Positions 1-6,317 of a stretch of DNA of 6,877 nt are shown in pieces. The DNA is from Pseudomonadota bacterium (GTDB lineage Bacteria; Pseudomonadota; Alphaproteobacteria; Sphingomonadales; Sphingomonadaceae). How positions within the stretch are numbered: the stretch's first letter is position 1; the number at the start of each line of letters is the position of its first letter. The stretch lies in contig JAEZBH010000401.1 of NCBI GenBank assembly GCA_023427285.1, positions 1-6,877 of the forward strand. Reading direction: 5' to 3'. Position numbers and translations under genes: made by a program. A model generated the notes under the pieces. It saw only the letters and a program-made list of their open reading frames with translations. It did no database searches and was not told the origin of the DNA.

Positions 1-1
1 C

Positions 2-652
2 CTCAGCTTCGTAACGGCGTTGGTGGCAGCGGCCATCAACGCCGTGATGGGGCTGCTGCTCGCCTGGGTTCTGGTGCGCTACAGCTTCCCCGGCCGCCGG
101 ATCATCGATGCGATGGTCGATCTGCCCTTTGCCCTGCCCACTGCCGTTGCCGGCATTGCGCTGGCCACCCTTTATGCGCCCAACGGCTGGATCGGCAGCC
201 TGCTGGAGCCGCTGGGAGTAAAGGTCGCCTACACCCCGACCGGCATCGTCATTGCTCTCATTTTCATCGGCCTGCCGTTCGTCGTGCGCACGGTCCAGCC
301 GGTGCTGGAAGAGCTGGACAAGGAGCTTGAGGAAGCCGCCGCAACCCTTGGGGCCACCCGCTGGCAAACCATTACCCGCATTCTTCTGCCAACGGTTACG
401 CCCGCGCTGCTGACCGGCTTTGCGCTGGCTTTGGCGCGCGCTGTTGGCGAATACGGCTCGGTTATCTTCATTGCGGGCAATATTCCTTACGTCTCCGAAA
501 TCGCGCCGCTGCTGATCGTCATCAAGCTTGAGGAGTTCGATTATGAGGGCGCAACCGCCGTTGCGATCGCCATGCTGCTGATCTCCTTCGCAATTCTGTT
601 CTTCATCAATGCCATTCAGGCCTGGAATCGCAGAAAGATCGGACATGGCTGA
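2..652 (+). CDS. cysT: Sulfate/thiosulfate ABC transporter permease CysT (CysU), 5'-truncated
   Basis: Inner-membrane permease subunit of the sulfate/thiosulfate importer; it pairs with CysW to form the channel driven by the CysA ATPase. The frame is open from the first bases of the window, so the start and roughly the first 60-70 residues (CysT is normally about 275-285 residues) lie upstream; 216 residues are visible. Seen: several long hydrophobic membrane segments and the EAA loop that docks on the ATPase (glutamates and alanines followed by TLGATRW, encoded near 328-366), then a [20 protein letters not shown] segment and the [14 protein letters not shown] stretch characteristic of CysT. 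Its stop overlaps the likely cysW start by 8 bp, showing operon organisation and probable translational coupling. The TTG at position 20 is internal and should not be taken as the start. CysT rather than ModB is chosen because of the GEYGSV/FIAGNIP signature and the following cysW and cysA. Confidence 0.93.
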   Translation, partial: LSFVTALVAAAINAVMGLLLAWVLVRYSFPGRRIIDAMVDLPFALPTAVAGIALATLYAPNGWIGSLLEPLGVKVAYTPTGIVIALIFIGLPFVVRTVQPVLEELDKELEEAAATLGATRWQTITRILLPTVTPALLTGFALALARAVGEYGSVIFIAGNIPYVSEIAPLLIVIKLEEFDYEGATAVAIAMLLISFAILFFINAIQAWNRRKIGHG

Positions 653-1523
653 GGCAATCAACCCCACCGCTCGGCCGGGCCGCCTCGCCCTGCCCTCCAC
701 CCAGGAACGCAAATCCACCCGTATCGCCCTTATTCTGGCGGTGCTGGCCTTCCTTGCCCTGCTGCTGTTCCTGCCGCTCGCCATCGTGTTCGCCGAAGCC
801 TTCCGGCATGGCTGGGAAGGGTTCGAGACCGCCATCATCGAGCCTGACGCGCTTGCCGCCATGCGCCTGACCCTGCTGGTTGCCGCCATAGCGGTGCCGC
901 TCAACACGGTGTTCGGTCTGGCCGCGGCATGGGCCGTCGCCAAATTCGAATTTCGGGGCAAGAGCGTGCTCGTCACCCTCATCGACCTGCCGTTCTCGGT
1001 CTCTCCGGTCATCTCGGGGCTGGTCTATGTGCTGCTGTTCGGCTCGCACAGCCTGCTCGGACAGTGGCTGGCAGAAAACGGCATCGAAATCATCTTCGCC
1101 GTGCCCGGCATTGTGATGGCCACCATGTTCGTGACCGTGCCCTTCGTTGCGCGGGAGTTGATCCCGTTGATGCAGGAACAGGGCACGAAGGAAGAAGAAG
1201 CCGCGCTGTCGCTGGGGGCCAGCGGCTGGCAAACCTACTGGCACGACACCCTGCCCAACATCCGCTGGGGGCTGCTCTATGGCGTGCTGCTCTGCAATGC
1301 CCGCGCCATGGGTGAGTTCGGAGCCGTCTCGGTGGTGTCTGGCCATATTCGCGGCTTCACCAACACCATGCCCCTGCACGTTGAAATCCTCTATAATGAA
1401 TACAACTTCGTGGCTGCTTTCGCCGTTGCCTGTCTGCTTGCCCTCCTGGCCTTCCTGACCCTGGGTCTGAAGAGCCTGCTGGAATGGCGACACGGCGCGG
1501 AGCTGGCCGCTCGCCGCCCATAG
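645..1523 (+). CDS. cysW: Sulfate/thiosulfate ABC transporter permease CysW
   Basis: Second membrane subunit of the sulfate/thiosulfate importer, partner of CysT. From the ATG at 645 the protein is 292 residues, the usual CysW length. A polar N-terminal tail of about 27 residues precedes the first membrane helix ([20 protein letters not shown]). The EAA loop lies at residues about 183-195 (E185, A186, A187, then G191), followed by a GWQTYW...LPNI stretch and an [17 protein letters not shown] segment typical of CysW. An in-frame ATG at 609 would lengthen the overlap with cysT from 8 to 44 bp and add 12 residues. I prefer 645 because an AGAAAG purine run (632-637) sits at suitable distance and the short overlap is typical of coupled genes. 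The start choice is moderately sure, the function nearly certain from the motifs and neighbours. Confidence 0.95.
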   Translation: MAEAINPTARPGRLALPSTQERKSTRIALILAVLAFLALLLFLPLAIVFAEAFRHGWEGFETAIIEPDALAAMRLTLLVAAIAVPLNTVFGLAAAWAVAKFEFRGKSVLVTLIDLPFSVSPVISGLVYVLLFGSHSLLGQWLAENGIEIIFAVPGIVMATMFVTVPFVARELIPLMQEQGTKEEEAALSLGASGWQTYWHDTLPNIRWGLLYGVLLCNARAMGEFGAVSVVSGHIRGFTNTMPLHVEILYNEYNFVAAFAVACLLALLAFLTLGLKSLLEWRHGAELAARRP

Positions 1524-1533
1524 GAGCACAGCG

Positions 1534-2658
1534 ATGGATGTCTCTATTCACAACCTGACCAAGGAATTCCGGGGCGTGCAGGTGTTGCGCGGTCTCAGCC
1601 TCGATATCCAGCCGGGAGAACTGATCGCCCTGCTTGGCCCCTCCGGCTCCGGCAAGACCACGCTGTTGCGCCTGATTGCAGGACTTGAAACGCCAACGGG
1701 CGGCACCGTTCACTTCGGCGGGGAAGACGCCTCGTACAAAACGGTGCAGGAGCGGCACATCGGCTTCGTGTTCCAGCACTATGCCCTGTTCCGCCACATG
1801 ACCGTATTCGACAACATCGCCTTCGGCCTCAGGGTTCGCCCGCGCGCCCAGCGGCCAAGCCGCGAGCAGATTGCCGCCAAGGTGGAGGAACTGCTCTCGC
1901 TGGTGCAGCTTGACGGCCTTGAGGGGCGCTACCCGAACCAGCTTTCGGGCGGTCAGCGGCAGCGCGTGGCGCTGGCGCGCGCACTGGCCATCGACCCCAA
2001 CCTGCTGCTGCTGGACGAGCCGTTCGGCGCTTTGGACGCACAGGTGCGCAAGGACCTGCGCCGCTGGCTGCGGGCGCTACACGACAAGACCCGCCACACC
2101 ACCGTGTTCGTGACGCACGATCAGGAAGAGGCGCTGGAGCTGGCCGACCGGGTGGTTATCATCAACGACGGCGCGATCGCGCAGGTCGGCACGCCCGACG
2201 AGGTTTACACCGAACCCGCCACGCCGTTCGTGTACGGGTTCCTTGGCTCGGCCAATGTCCTCAGCGCCCAGGTGAAGGGCGGCCATGTGCTGCTGGAAGG
2301 GTTCGAGACCGGGTTGCAACCCGCCAAGCCCATTAACTTCGAGGGGCCCGCCAGTCTCTATGTGCGCCCGCACGATCTGGAATTGAGCGACAATCGCGCC
2401 CATTCCATTCCGGGCGTGGTGCTCTCCTGCCGCACGCTGGCCGGTCTGGTGCGGCTTGAGGTGGAAATTCCGGGCCGTCGCCAGCCGCTTGACGTGGAAG
2501 TCTCGGAAGGCGCTTTGGCAACGCGCCCCTGGCCCGCCAATGGAAGCCGCGTGCTGCTGCACCCCCGCCGCTTCGGAGTGTTTCCCCGCACGCCGGGCGA
2601 AAGCGGCCCGGTCAGCTGGGTGCAACCCGCCGAGCCGCGCCTCGTTGCCGTGTCATAA
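1534..2658 (+). CDS. cysA: Sulfate/thiosulfate ABC transporter ATP-binding protein CysA
   Basis: Cytoplasmic ATPase subunit energising sulfate/thiosulfate uptake through CysT/CysW. The 374-residue protein shows every ABC motif: Walker [10 protein letters not shown] (residues 35-43), Q-loop Q81, signature [15 protein letters not shown] (137-151), Walker B LLLLDEP (157-163), D-loop ALD (166-168) and the switch histidine H195 in VTHDQEEA. The region after about residue 240 is a C-terminal TOBE-like regulatory domain, as in CysA and MalK relatives; [10 protein letters not shown] near residue 272 is typical of CysA. The start is supported by AGGAG at 1522-1526, seven bases before the ATG, which overlaps the cysW stop codon. 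Last gene of its operon in this window; a strong hairpin follows immediately. CysA is chosen over other importers of this ATPase class because of the upstream cysT and cysW. Confidence 0.96.
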   Translation: MDVSIHNLTKEFRGVQVLRGLSLDIQPGELIALLGPSGSGKTTLLRLIAGLETPTGGTVHFGGEDASYKTVQERHIGFVFQHYALFRHMTVFDNIAFGLRVRPRAQRPSREQIAAKVEELLSLVQLDGLEGRYPNQLSGGQRQRVALARALAIDPNLLLLDEPFGALDAQVRKDLRRWLRALHDKTRHTTVFVTHDQEEALELADRVVIINDGAIAQVGTPDEVYTEPATPFVYGFLGSANVLSAQVKGGHVLLEGFETGLQPAKPINFEGPASLYVRPHDLELSDNRAHSIPGVVLSCRTLAGLVRLEVEIPGRRQPLDVEVSEGALATRPWPANGSRVLLHPRRFGVFPRTPGESGPVSWVQPAEPRLVAVS

Positions 2659-2659
2659 G

Positions 2660-2690
2660 GCCGGGGCGGTTTCGCGCCGAACTGCCCGGC
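2660..2690. terminator. Hairpin between convergent cysA and scfR/pccR, probable shared terminator
   Basis: The left arm (2660-2672, beginning GCCGGG) pairs with the right arm (2679-2690, ending GCCCGGC) to give about 12 pairs, two of them G-U wobbles, with a single bulged G at 2666 and a six-base loop (2673-2678). It starts two bases after the cysA stop and fills most of the 45-bp gap between the two convergent stop codons, so it could stop transcription from both sides. There is no T-tract on either strand, so it is not a canonical intrinsic terminator; it may instead act as an mRNA 3'-end stabiliser or work with Rho. Confidence 0.55.
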
Positions 2691-2703
2691 TGACCCAAGC
2701 GCC

Positions 2704-4122
2704 TCACTCGAATCCGTAAGGCACCACGTCCCGGTTGTGGAGGTCGATGAGTGTGCGCCGGTCAGCCGGCGGGAACGCCCGTTGGGCGCAGCTTGGGCGC
2801 GGGCAAATGCGGCAGCTCGCGCCAATGGGCGTTGCCTGCCCCGCAATATCCAGCTGCGCGGCATAAATGAATTGCGAGGCGTAGGAAATTTCGCAGCCCA
2901 GCGCGACAACGTACCGGCGGGTGGGCTTCAGGAAGCTGCCGGACTGCTTCAGGATGCCCCGCGCCATCGTCACATAGCGCACGCCGTCGGGCATTTCGGC
3001 CAGCTGCACTTTTATCTCTCCCGGCAGGGCGACCGCCTCATGCACCACCCACAGCGGGCAGGTGCCGCCATAGCGGGCGAACTGAAGCCGCGTTGCCGAG
3101 TGGCGCTTGGTGATGTTGCCAGCCATATCCATGCGCAGGAAGAAGAACGGCACGCCCCGCGCACCGGGCCGTTGCAGGTTCGACAGGCGATGGCACACCT
3201 GCTCGAAACTGGTGCCGAACTGCTGCTGAAGCTGCTCCACATCGTGCAGCAGCACACGCGCCGCCTCGATGAACCGGCCATAAGGCATGAGCAGCGCGCC
3301 CGCCGCATAGTTTGCAAGGCCCACGCGCAAGATCTGGCGCGCATCTTCCGTGCGCAGCGTGGCATTTGCCGCAATGTCCTCGATCAGCGGCGCGAACTCC
3401 ACCAGCGCCAGTTGGTGCGCCACAAGGAAGCTGCGGCTCTCAGGGCTCAGGTGGGCATCGATGATGACCTCGCGCCGGGCCGGGTCGAACCGGCGCATGG
3501 ACGGATCATCGGGCGCTGCGGCCCGCAAGCGCACCGTAATGCCGTGGCGCTCGGTCAGCAGCCGCTCAAGCTGCGCCCCCAGCGGCCCCTCCGGCACCGT
3601 CTTCAGCCGCTCCACCAGCCGCTCTGCCGCCTCGTCCAGCTCACCGATATAATTGTCGCGGTAATGGAAATAATCGCGCACTTCCTCCCACGGCAACAGG
3701 TAGCCCTCGGTCTGGTTGACCGAGATCGCCTCGTCCATGGTTTGCAGCCGGTCATTGAGTTGCCGATAGGCCTGATGCAAAATTGTGAAACTGCGGACCA
3801 GCCCCGGAGACTGACCGACCGTTCGTTTTATTTCTTGCAGCCCCAGCCCCTGCCCGGCGAACAAAGGATCGGCCAGAGCCTCTCTCAGGTCAGCGGCGAG
3901 ACGGGCGGCGTCGTCCTGCGCGAACTCCGACAGGTCAACCGCGAACTCCCGGCCCAAAGCAAGTAAAACCGCCACCGTAATGGGACGCACGTCGGTTTCC
4001 ATCTGGCTGAGGTAGCTCACCGAGACCCCCAGCCGCGCCGCGAACGCGCCCTGTGCCAGCCCCTGCCGCTCCCGCACTGCCCGCAATCGGCTGCCCGCGA
4101 AAATCTTGTCTGCCCGCCCCAC
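2704..4122 (-). CDS. pccR: Short-chain fatty acyl-CoA regulator, PccR-like (XRE HTH, IrrE-like and C-terminal ScfR domains)
   Basis: Transcription factor of the ScfR family (PccR, MccR, RamB); PccR of Rhodobacter sphaeroides controls pccB. From the GTG at 4122 the protein is 472 residues. Residues about 8-66 form an XRE helix-turn-helix (FAGSRLRAVRERQGL, then LGVSVSYLSQME). The middle region resembles the IrrE/DUF955 metallopeptidase fold, but the HExxH zinc motif is replaced by H236-Q-L-A-L, so it is probably a catalytically dead sensor domain. The C-terminal domain ends in CRICPRPSCAQRAFPP (C437, C440, C445), a family hallmark. The GTG start is preferred because AAGGTGG on the minus strand (4129-4135) lies six bases before it and the family usually begins just before the KIFAG stretch. 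An upstream ATG at 4170 adds 16 residues but has no Shine-Dalgarno. Divergent orientation to pccB supports local control of propionyl-CoA carboxylation; the ligand is inferred, not shown. Confidence 0.88.
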   Translation of the reverse strand: MGRADKIFAGSRLRAVRERQGLAQGAFAARLGVSVSYLSQMETDVRPITVAVLLALGREFAVDLSEFAQDDAARLAADLREALADPLFAGQGLGLQEIKRTVGQSPGLVRSFTILHQAYRQLNDRLQTMDEAISVNQTEGYLLPWEEVRDYFHYRDNYIGELDEAAERLVERLKTVPEGPLGAQLERLLTERHGITVRLRAAAPDDPSMRRFDPARREVIIDAHLSPESRSFLVAHQLALVEFAPLIEDIAANATLRTEDARQILRVGLANYAAGALLMPYGRFIEAARVLLHDVEQLQQQFGTSFEQVCHRLSNLQRPGARGVPFFFLRMDMAGNITKRHSATRLQFARYGGTCPLWVVHEAVALPGEIKVQLAEMPDGVRYVTMARGILKQSGSFLKPTRRYVVALGCEISYASQFIYAAQLDIAGQATPIGASCRICPRPSCAQRAFPPADRRTLIDLHNRDVVPYGFE

Positions 4123-4128
4123 TTCAGC

Positions 4129-4135
4129 CCACCTT
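4129..4135 (-). promoter_or_regulatory. Ribosome binding site deciding the pccR GTG start
   Basis: The minus strand reads AAGGTGG here, six bases before the GTG at 4122. It is a near-ideal Shine-Dalgarno, whereas the alternative ATG at 4170 is preceded by GTTGTGAAAC with no purine-rich site. It therefore favours the 472-residue form of the regulator. Confidence 0.6.
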
Positions 4136-4164
4136 AGCAAAATGCCATCTTGCAAATTAGCATA
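4134..4164. promoter_or_regulatory. Candidate ScfR/PccR operator: cluster of TTTGCAAA-like half-sites
   Basis: Three 8-bp elements resemble the TTTGCAAA half-site reported for PccR: TTAGCAAA (4134-4141, one mismatch), CTTGCAAA (4149-4156, one mismatch) and TTAGCATA (4157-4164, two mismatches). They lie just upstream of the GTG start of the regulator, in an AT-rich patch within otherwise GC-rich DNA. The spacing (starts 15 and 8 bp apart) does not match the published two half-sites with a four-base gap, so assignment as the operator is an inference. The position, about 180-210 bp from the pccB start, suits autoregulation and possibly regulation of pccB at a distance. Confidence 0.45.
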
Positions 4165-4187
4165 AGTCATGTTTCACAACTTGGCCA
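4159..4187 (-). promoter_or_regulatory. Weak sigma70-like promoter candidate for pccR
   Basis: On the minus strand TGGCCA (4/6 match to TTGACA) and TATGCT (forward AGCATA, 4159-4164; 4/6 match to TATAAT) are separated by 17 bases. Transcription would start near 4152, inside the TTTGCAAA-like cluster and downstream of the ATG at 4170, which agrees with the GTG start at 4122. Both boxes are weak matches, so this is tentative. Confidence 0.3.
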
Positions 4188-4300
4188 GTTTTTGGGTGCC
4201 AACGATCGTCAACTGAGGCTATCGAAACCCGCAAATTGTGTACCGTCGTTCGCAGTGTGGGGAATGCAGCACGGCATCTCCCGCCTGGGGCCGGCAGTTC

Positions 4301-4325
4301 AAAGCTCAAGCAGTAAAAGCTCAAG
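4301..4325 (+). repeat. 10-bp direct repeat just upstream of pccB
   Basis: AAAGCTCAAG occurs exactly at 4301-4310 and again at 4316-4325, 15 bp start to start, ending 16 bases before the pccB start codon. It probably lies in the 5' untranslated leader or the promoter-proximal region. The second copy leads into AGAGG (4324-4328), which is rather far (13 bases) from the ATG to be a good ribosome binding site. Function unknown; it could be a binding site for a regulator or RNA-binding protein, or chance. Confidence 0.5.
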
Positions 4326-4341
4326 AGGCCGGATTTAGACC

Positions 4342-5874
4342 ATGCCAGAGATTATCGAGGAACTGGAACGCCGCCGCGCAGCAGCCCGTCTTGGAGGCGG
4401 TCAGAAGCGCATTGACGCCCAGCACGCCAAAGGCCGTCTGACGGCACGTGAACGTATCGACCTGCTGCTCGACCCCGGCAGCTTCGAAGAAGTCGATATG
4501 TACGTCGAGCACAACTGCATCGACTTCGGCATGGCCGAGCAGAAGATTCCGGGCGACGGCGTCGTCACCGGCTCGGGCACCATCAACGGCCGCCTGGTTT
4601 ACGTCTTCTCGCAGGACTTCACCGTGTTCGGCGGCTCGCTCTCCGAGCGCCACGCGCAGAAGATCTGCAAGATCATGGACATGGCCATGAAGGTCGGCGC
4701 GCCGGTCATTGGCCTGAATGACTCGGGCGGCGCCCGCATTCAGGAAGGCGTCGCCTCGCTGGCCGGTTACGCGGAAGTGTTCCAGCGCAACGTGCTGGCC
4801 TCGGGCGTCATTCCGCAGCTGTCGGTCATCATGGGCCCGTGCGCGGGCGGCGCGGTGTACTCGCCCGCCATTACCGACTTCATCTTCATGGTGAAGGACA
4901 GCTCCTACATGTTCGTCACCGGCCCTGACGTGGTGAAGACCGTCACCGCCGAAGTCGTGACGCAGGAAGAGCTGGGCGGCGCCTCCACCCACACCGCCAA
5001 GTCCGGCGTTGCCGACCTTGCGTTCGAGAACGACGTTGAGGCGATCAACCAGATCCGCCGCTTCTTCGACTTCCTGCCGCTGAACAACCGCGAGGAAGTG
5101 CCGTTCCGCCCGACCTCCGACGACGGCGAGCGCATCGAGATGTCGCTCGACACCCTGGTCCCGCCGAACCCGAACAAGCCCTACGACATCAAGGAGCTGA
5201 TCGTTAAGGTTTGCGACGAGGGCGATTTCTTCGAGCTTCAGCCGAACCACGCCGGCAACATCGTCATCGGCTTCGGCCGCGTCGAGGGCCGCACCGTCGG
5301 CTTCGTCGCCAACCAGCCGATGGTTCTGGCAGGCTGCCTCGACATCAACTCGTCGAAGAAGGCCGCCCGCTTCGTGCGCTTCTGCGATGCGTTCAACATC
5401 CCCATCGTGACGCTGGTGGACGTGCCGGGCTTCCTGCCGGGCGTCGCTCAAGAGCACAACGGCATCATCAAGCACGGCGCAAAGCTGCTGTTCGCTTACG
5501 CTGAAGCCACCGTGCCGAAGATCACCGTCATCACCCGCAAGGCTTACGGCGGCGCGTATGACGTTATGGCCTCCAAGCACCTGCGCGGCGACCTGAACTA
5601 CGCCTGGCCGACCGCTGAAATCGCGGTGATGGGCGCCAAGGGCGCGGTCGAGATCATCTTCCGCAAGGACATCGGCGATGCCGAGAAGATCGCCGAGCGC
5701 ACCAAGGAATACGAAGAGCGCTTCGCCAACCCGTTCGTCGCCGCCTCCAAGGGCTTCATCGACGAAGTGATCATGCCGCACTCCACGCGTCGCCGCATCG
5801 CCATCGGCCTGCGCAAGCTGCGTAACAAGCAGCTCGAGAACCCGTGGAAGAAGCACGACAACATTCCGCTGTAA
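4342..5874 (+). CDS. pccB: Propionyl-CoA carboxylase beta subunit (carboxyltransferase) PccB
   Basis: Carboxyltransferase subunit that moves the carboxyl group from carboxybiotin to propionyl-CoA, forming (S)-methylmalonyl-CoA; it works as a hetero-oligomer with a biotin carboxylase/BCCP subunit (PccA) not seen here. The 510-residue length is typical. The N-terminal crotonase-like half carries [15 protein letters not shown] and [15 protein letters not shown] (D127 onward), with an oxyanion-hole Gly pair G169-G170 in [11 protein letters not shown]. The C-terminal half carries [10 protein letters not shown], and a second Gly pair G403-G404 in [19 protein letters not shown]407 in this last motif sits where an Asp marks propionyl-CoA over acetyl-CoA preference in characterised actinobacterial enzymes. 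Ribosome binding site is weak (AGAGG 13 bases, GGA 8 bases upstream). First gene of a pccB-mce-mcmA operon, divergent from the PccR-like regulator, which probably controls it. Confidence 0.96.
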   Translation: MPEIIEELERRRAAARLGGGQKRIDAQHAKGRLTARERIDLLLDPGSFEEVDMYVEHNCIDFGMAEQKIPGDGVVTGSGTINGRLVYVFSQDFTVFGGSLSERHAQKICKIMDMAMKVGAPVIGLNDSGGARIQEGVASLAGYAEVFQRNVLASGVIPQLSVIMGPCAGGAVYSPAITDFIFMVKDSSYMFVTGPDVVKTVTAEVVTQEELGGASTHTAKSGVADLAFENDVEAINQIRRFFDFLPLNNREEVPFRPTSDDGERIEMSLDTLVPPNPNKPYDIKELIVKVCDEGDFFELQPNHAGNIVIGFGRVEGRTVGFVANQPMVLAGCLDINSSKKAARFVRFCDAFNIPIVTLVDVPGFLPGVAQEHNGIIKHGAKLLFAYAEATVPKITVITRKAYGGAYDVMASKHLRGDLNYAWPTAEIAVMGAKGAVEIIFRKDIGDAEKIAERTKEYEERFANPFVAASKGFIDEVIMPHSTRRRIAIGLRKLRNKQLENPWKKHDNIPL

Positions 5875-5887
5875 GCGCGGCCAAGCT

Positions 5888-5895
5888 GAGGAGAG
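5888..5895 (+). promoter_or_regulatory. Ribosome binding site fixing the mce start
   Basis: GAGGAGAG lies about six bases before the ATG at 5901. The frame is open upstream to 5844 inside pccB, but this strong Shine-Dalgarno and the VOC-fold start ([11 protein letters not shown]) place the true start at 5901. Confidence 0.8.
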
Positions 5896-5900
5896 ACCCG

Positions 5901-6317
5901 ATGATTGGTCGTTTGAACCACGTTGGCATCGCAACGCCCTCGATCGACGAGAGCGTGAAGATCTACCGCGACCTGTTGGGCGCAACGAAGATCCACGACA
6001 AGTTCGCCCTGCCCGAACAGGGCGTGTGGGTGTGCTTTGTCGATACGCCGAACAGCCAGATCGAGCTGATCGAGCCGTATGGCGAGGCCTCGCCGATCCA
6101 CAAGTTCCTTGAGAAGAACCCGCTGGGCGGCCAGCACCACGTCTGCTTCGAGGTGGAGGACATCCACGCGGCAGCGGCTGACATGGAAGCCAAGGGCGCC
6201 AAGGTTCTGGGCGCGCCGCGCATCGGCGCGCACGGCACCCCGGTGATTTTCGTGCACCCGAAGAACATGGGCGGCGTGCTCGTCGAACTGATGGAAACTC
6301 CGAAGGGAGCCCACTAA
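5901..6317 (+). CDS. mce: Methylmalonyl-CoA epimerase (VOC superfamily)
   Basis: Converts (S)-methylmalonyl-CoA, the product of PccB, to the (R) form used by methylmalonyl-CoA mutase. The 138-residue protein is the usual size and has two VOC-type modules: [15 protein letters not shown] at the N terminus and [15 protein letters not shown] from residue 77. Likely metal ligands of the family are visible: H7, E55 (in QIELIEP), H79/H80 and E129 (in GVLVEL). The pattern [25 protein letters not shown] is characteristic of the epimerase rather than of glyoxalase I or extradiol dioxygenases. It begins 26 bp after pccB with a strong ribosome binding site, and its TAA stop shares one base with the next ATG, so the three genes are one operon. 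Confidence 0.95.
   Translation: MIGRLNHVGIATPSIDESVKIYRDLLGATKIHDKFALPEQGVWVCFVDTPNSQIELIEPYGEASPIHKFLEKNPLGGQHHVCFEVEDIHAAAADMEAKGAKVLGAPRIGAHGTPVIFVHPKNMGGVLVELMETPKGAH

Noticed and set aside
606..1529. A 307-codon minus-strand open frame opposite cysW
   Set aside because: Its coordinates nearly mirror cysW and its translation is Gly/Gln/His-rich with no recognisable domain, as expected of an antisense shadow.
2737..3966. A 409-codon plus-strand open frame opposite the regulator gene
   Set aside because: The minus-strand protein has HTH and family-specific C-terminal motifs; the plus frame gives Arg/His/Gln-rich sequence without motifs.
4181..4202. Inverted repeat TTGGC-N12-GCCAA in the intergenic region
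   Set aside because: Only five bases per arm with a 12-base spacer; too weak to call as an operator without conservation data.
4202..4209. Palindrome ACGATCGT in the divergent intergenic region
   Set aside because: Eight bases with no second copy nearby and no resemblance to the expected ScfR motif; chance cannot be excluded.
4236..4264. Possible pccB promoter with TTGTGT as -35 box
   Set aside because: No acceptable -10 box at 16-19 bp; GGGGAA or GGAATG are poor matches, so no pccB promoter is annotated.
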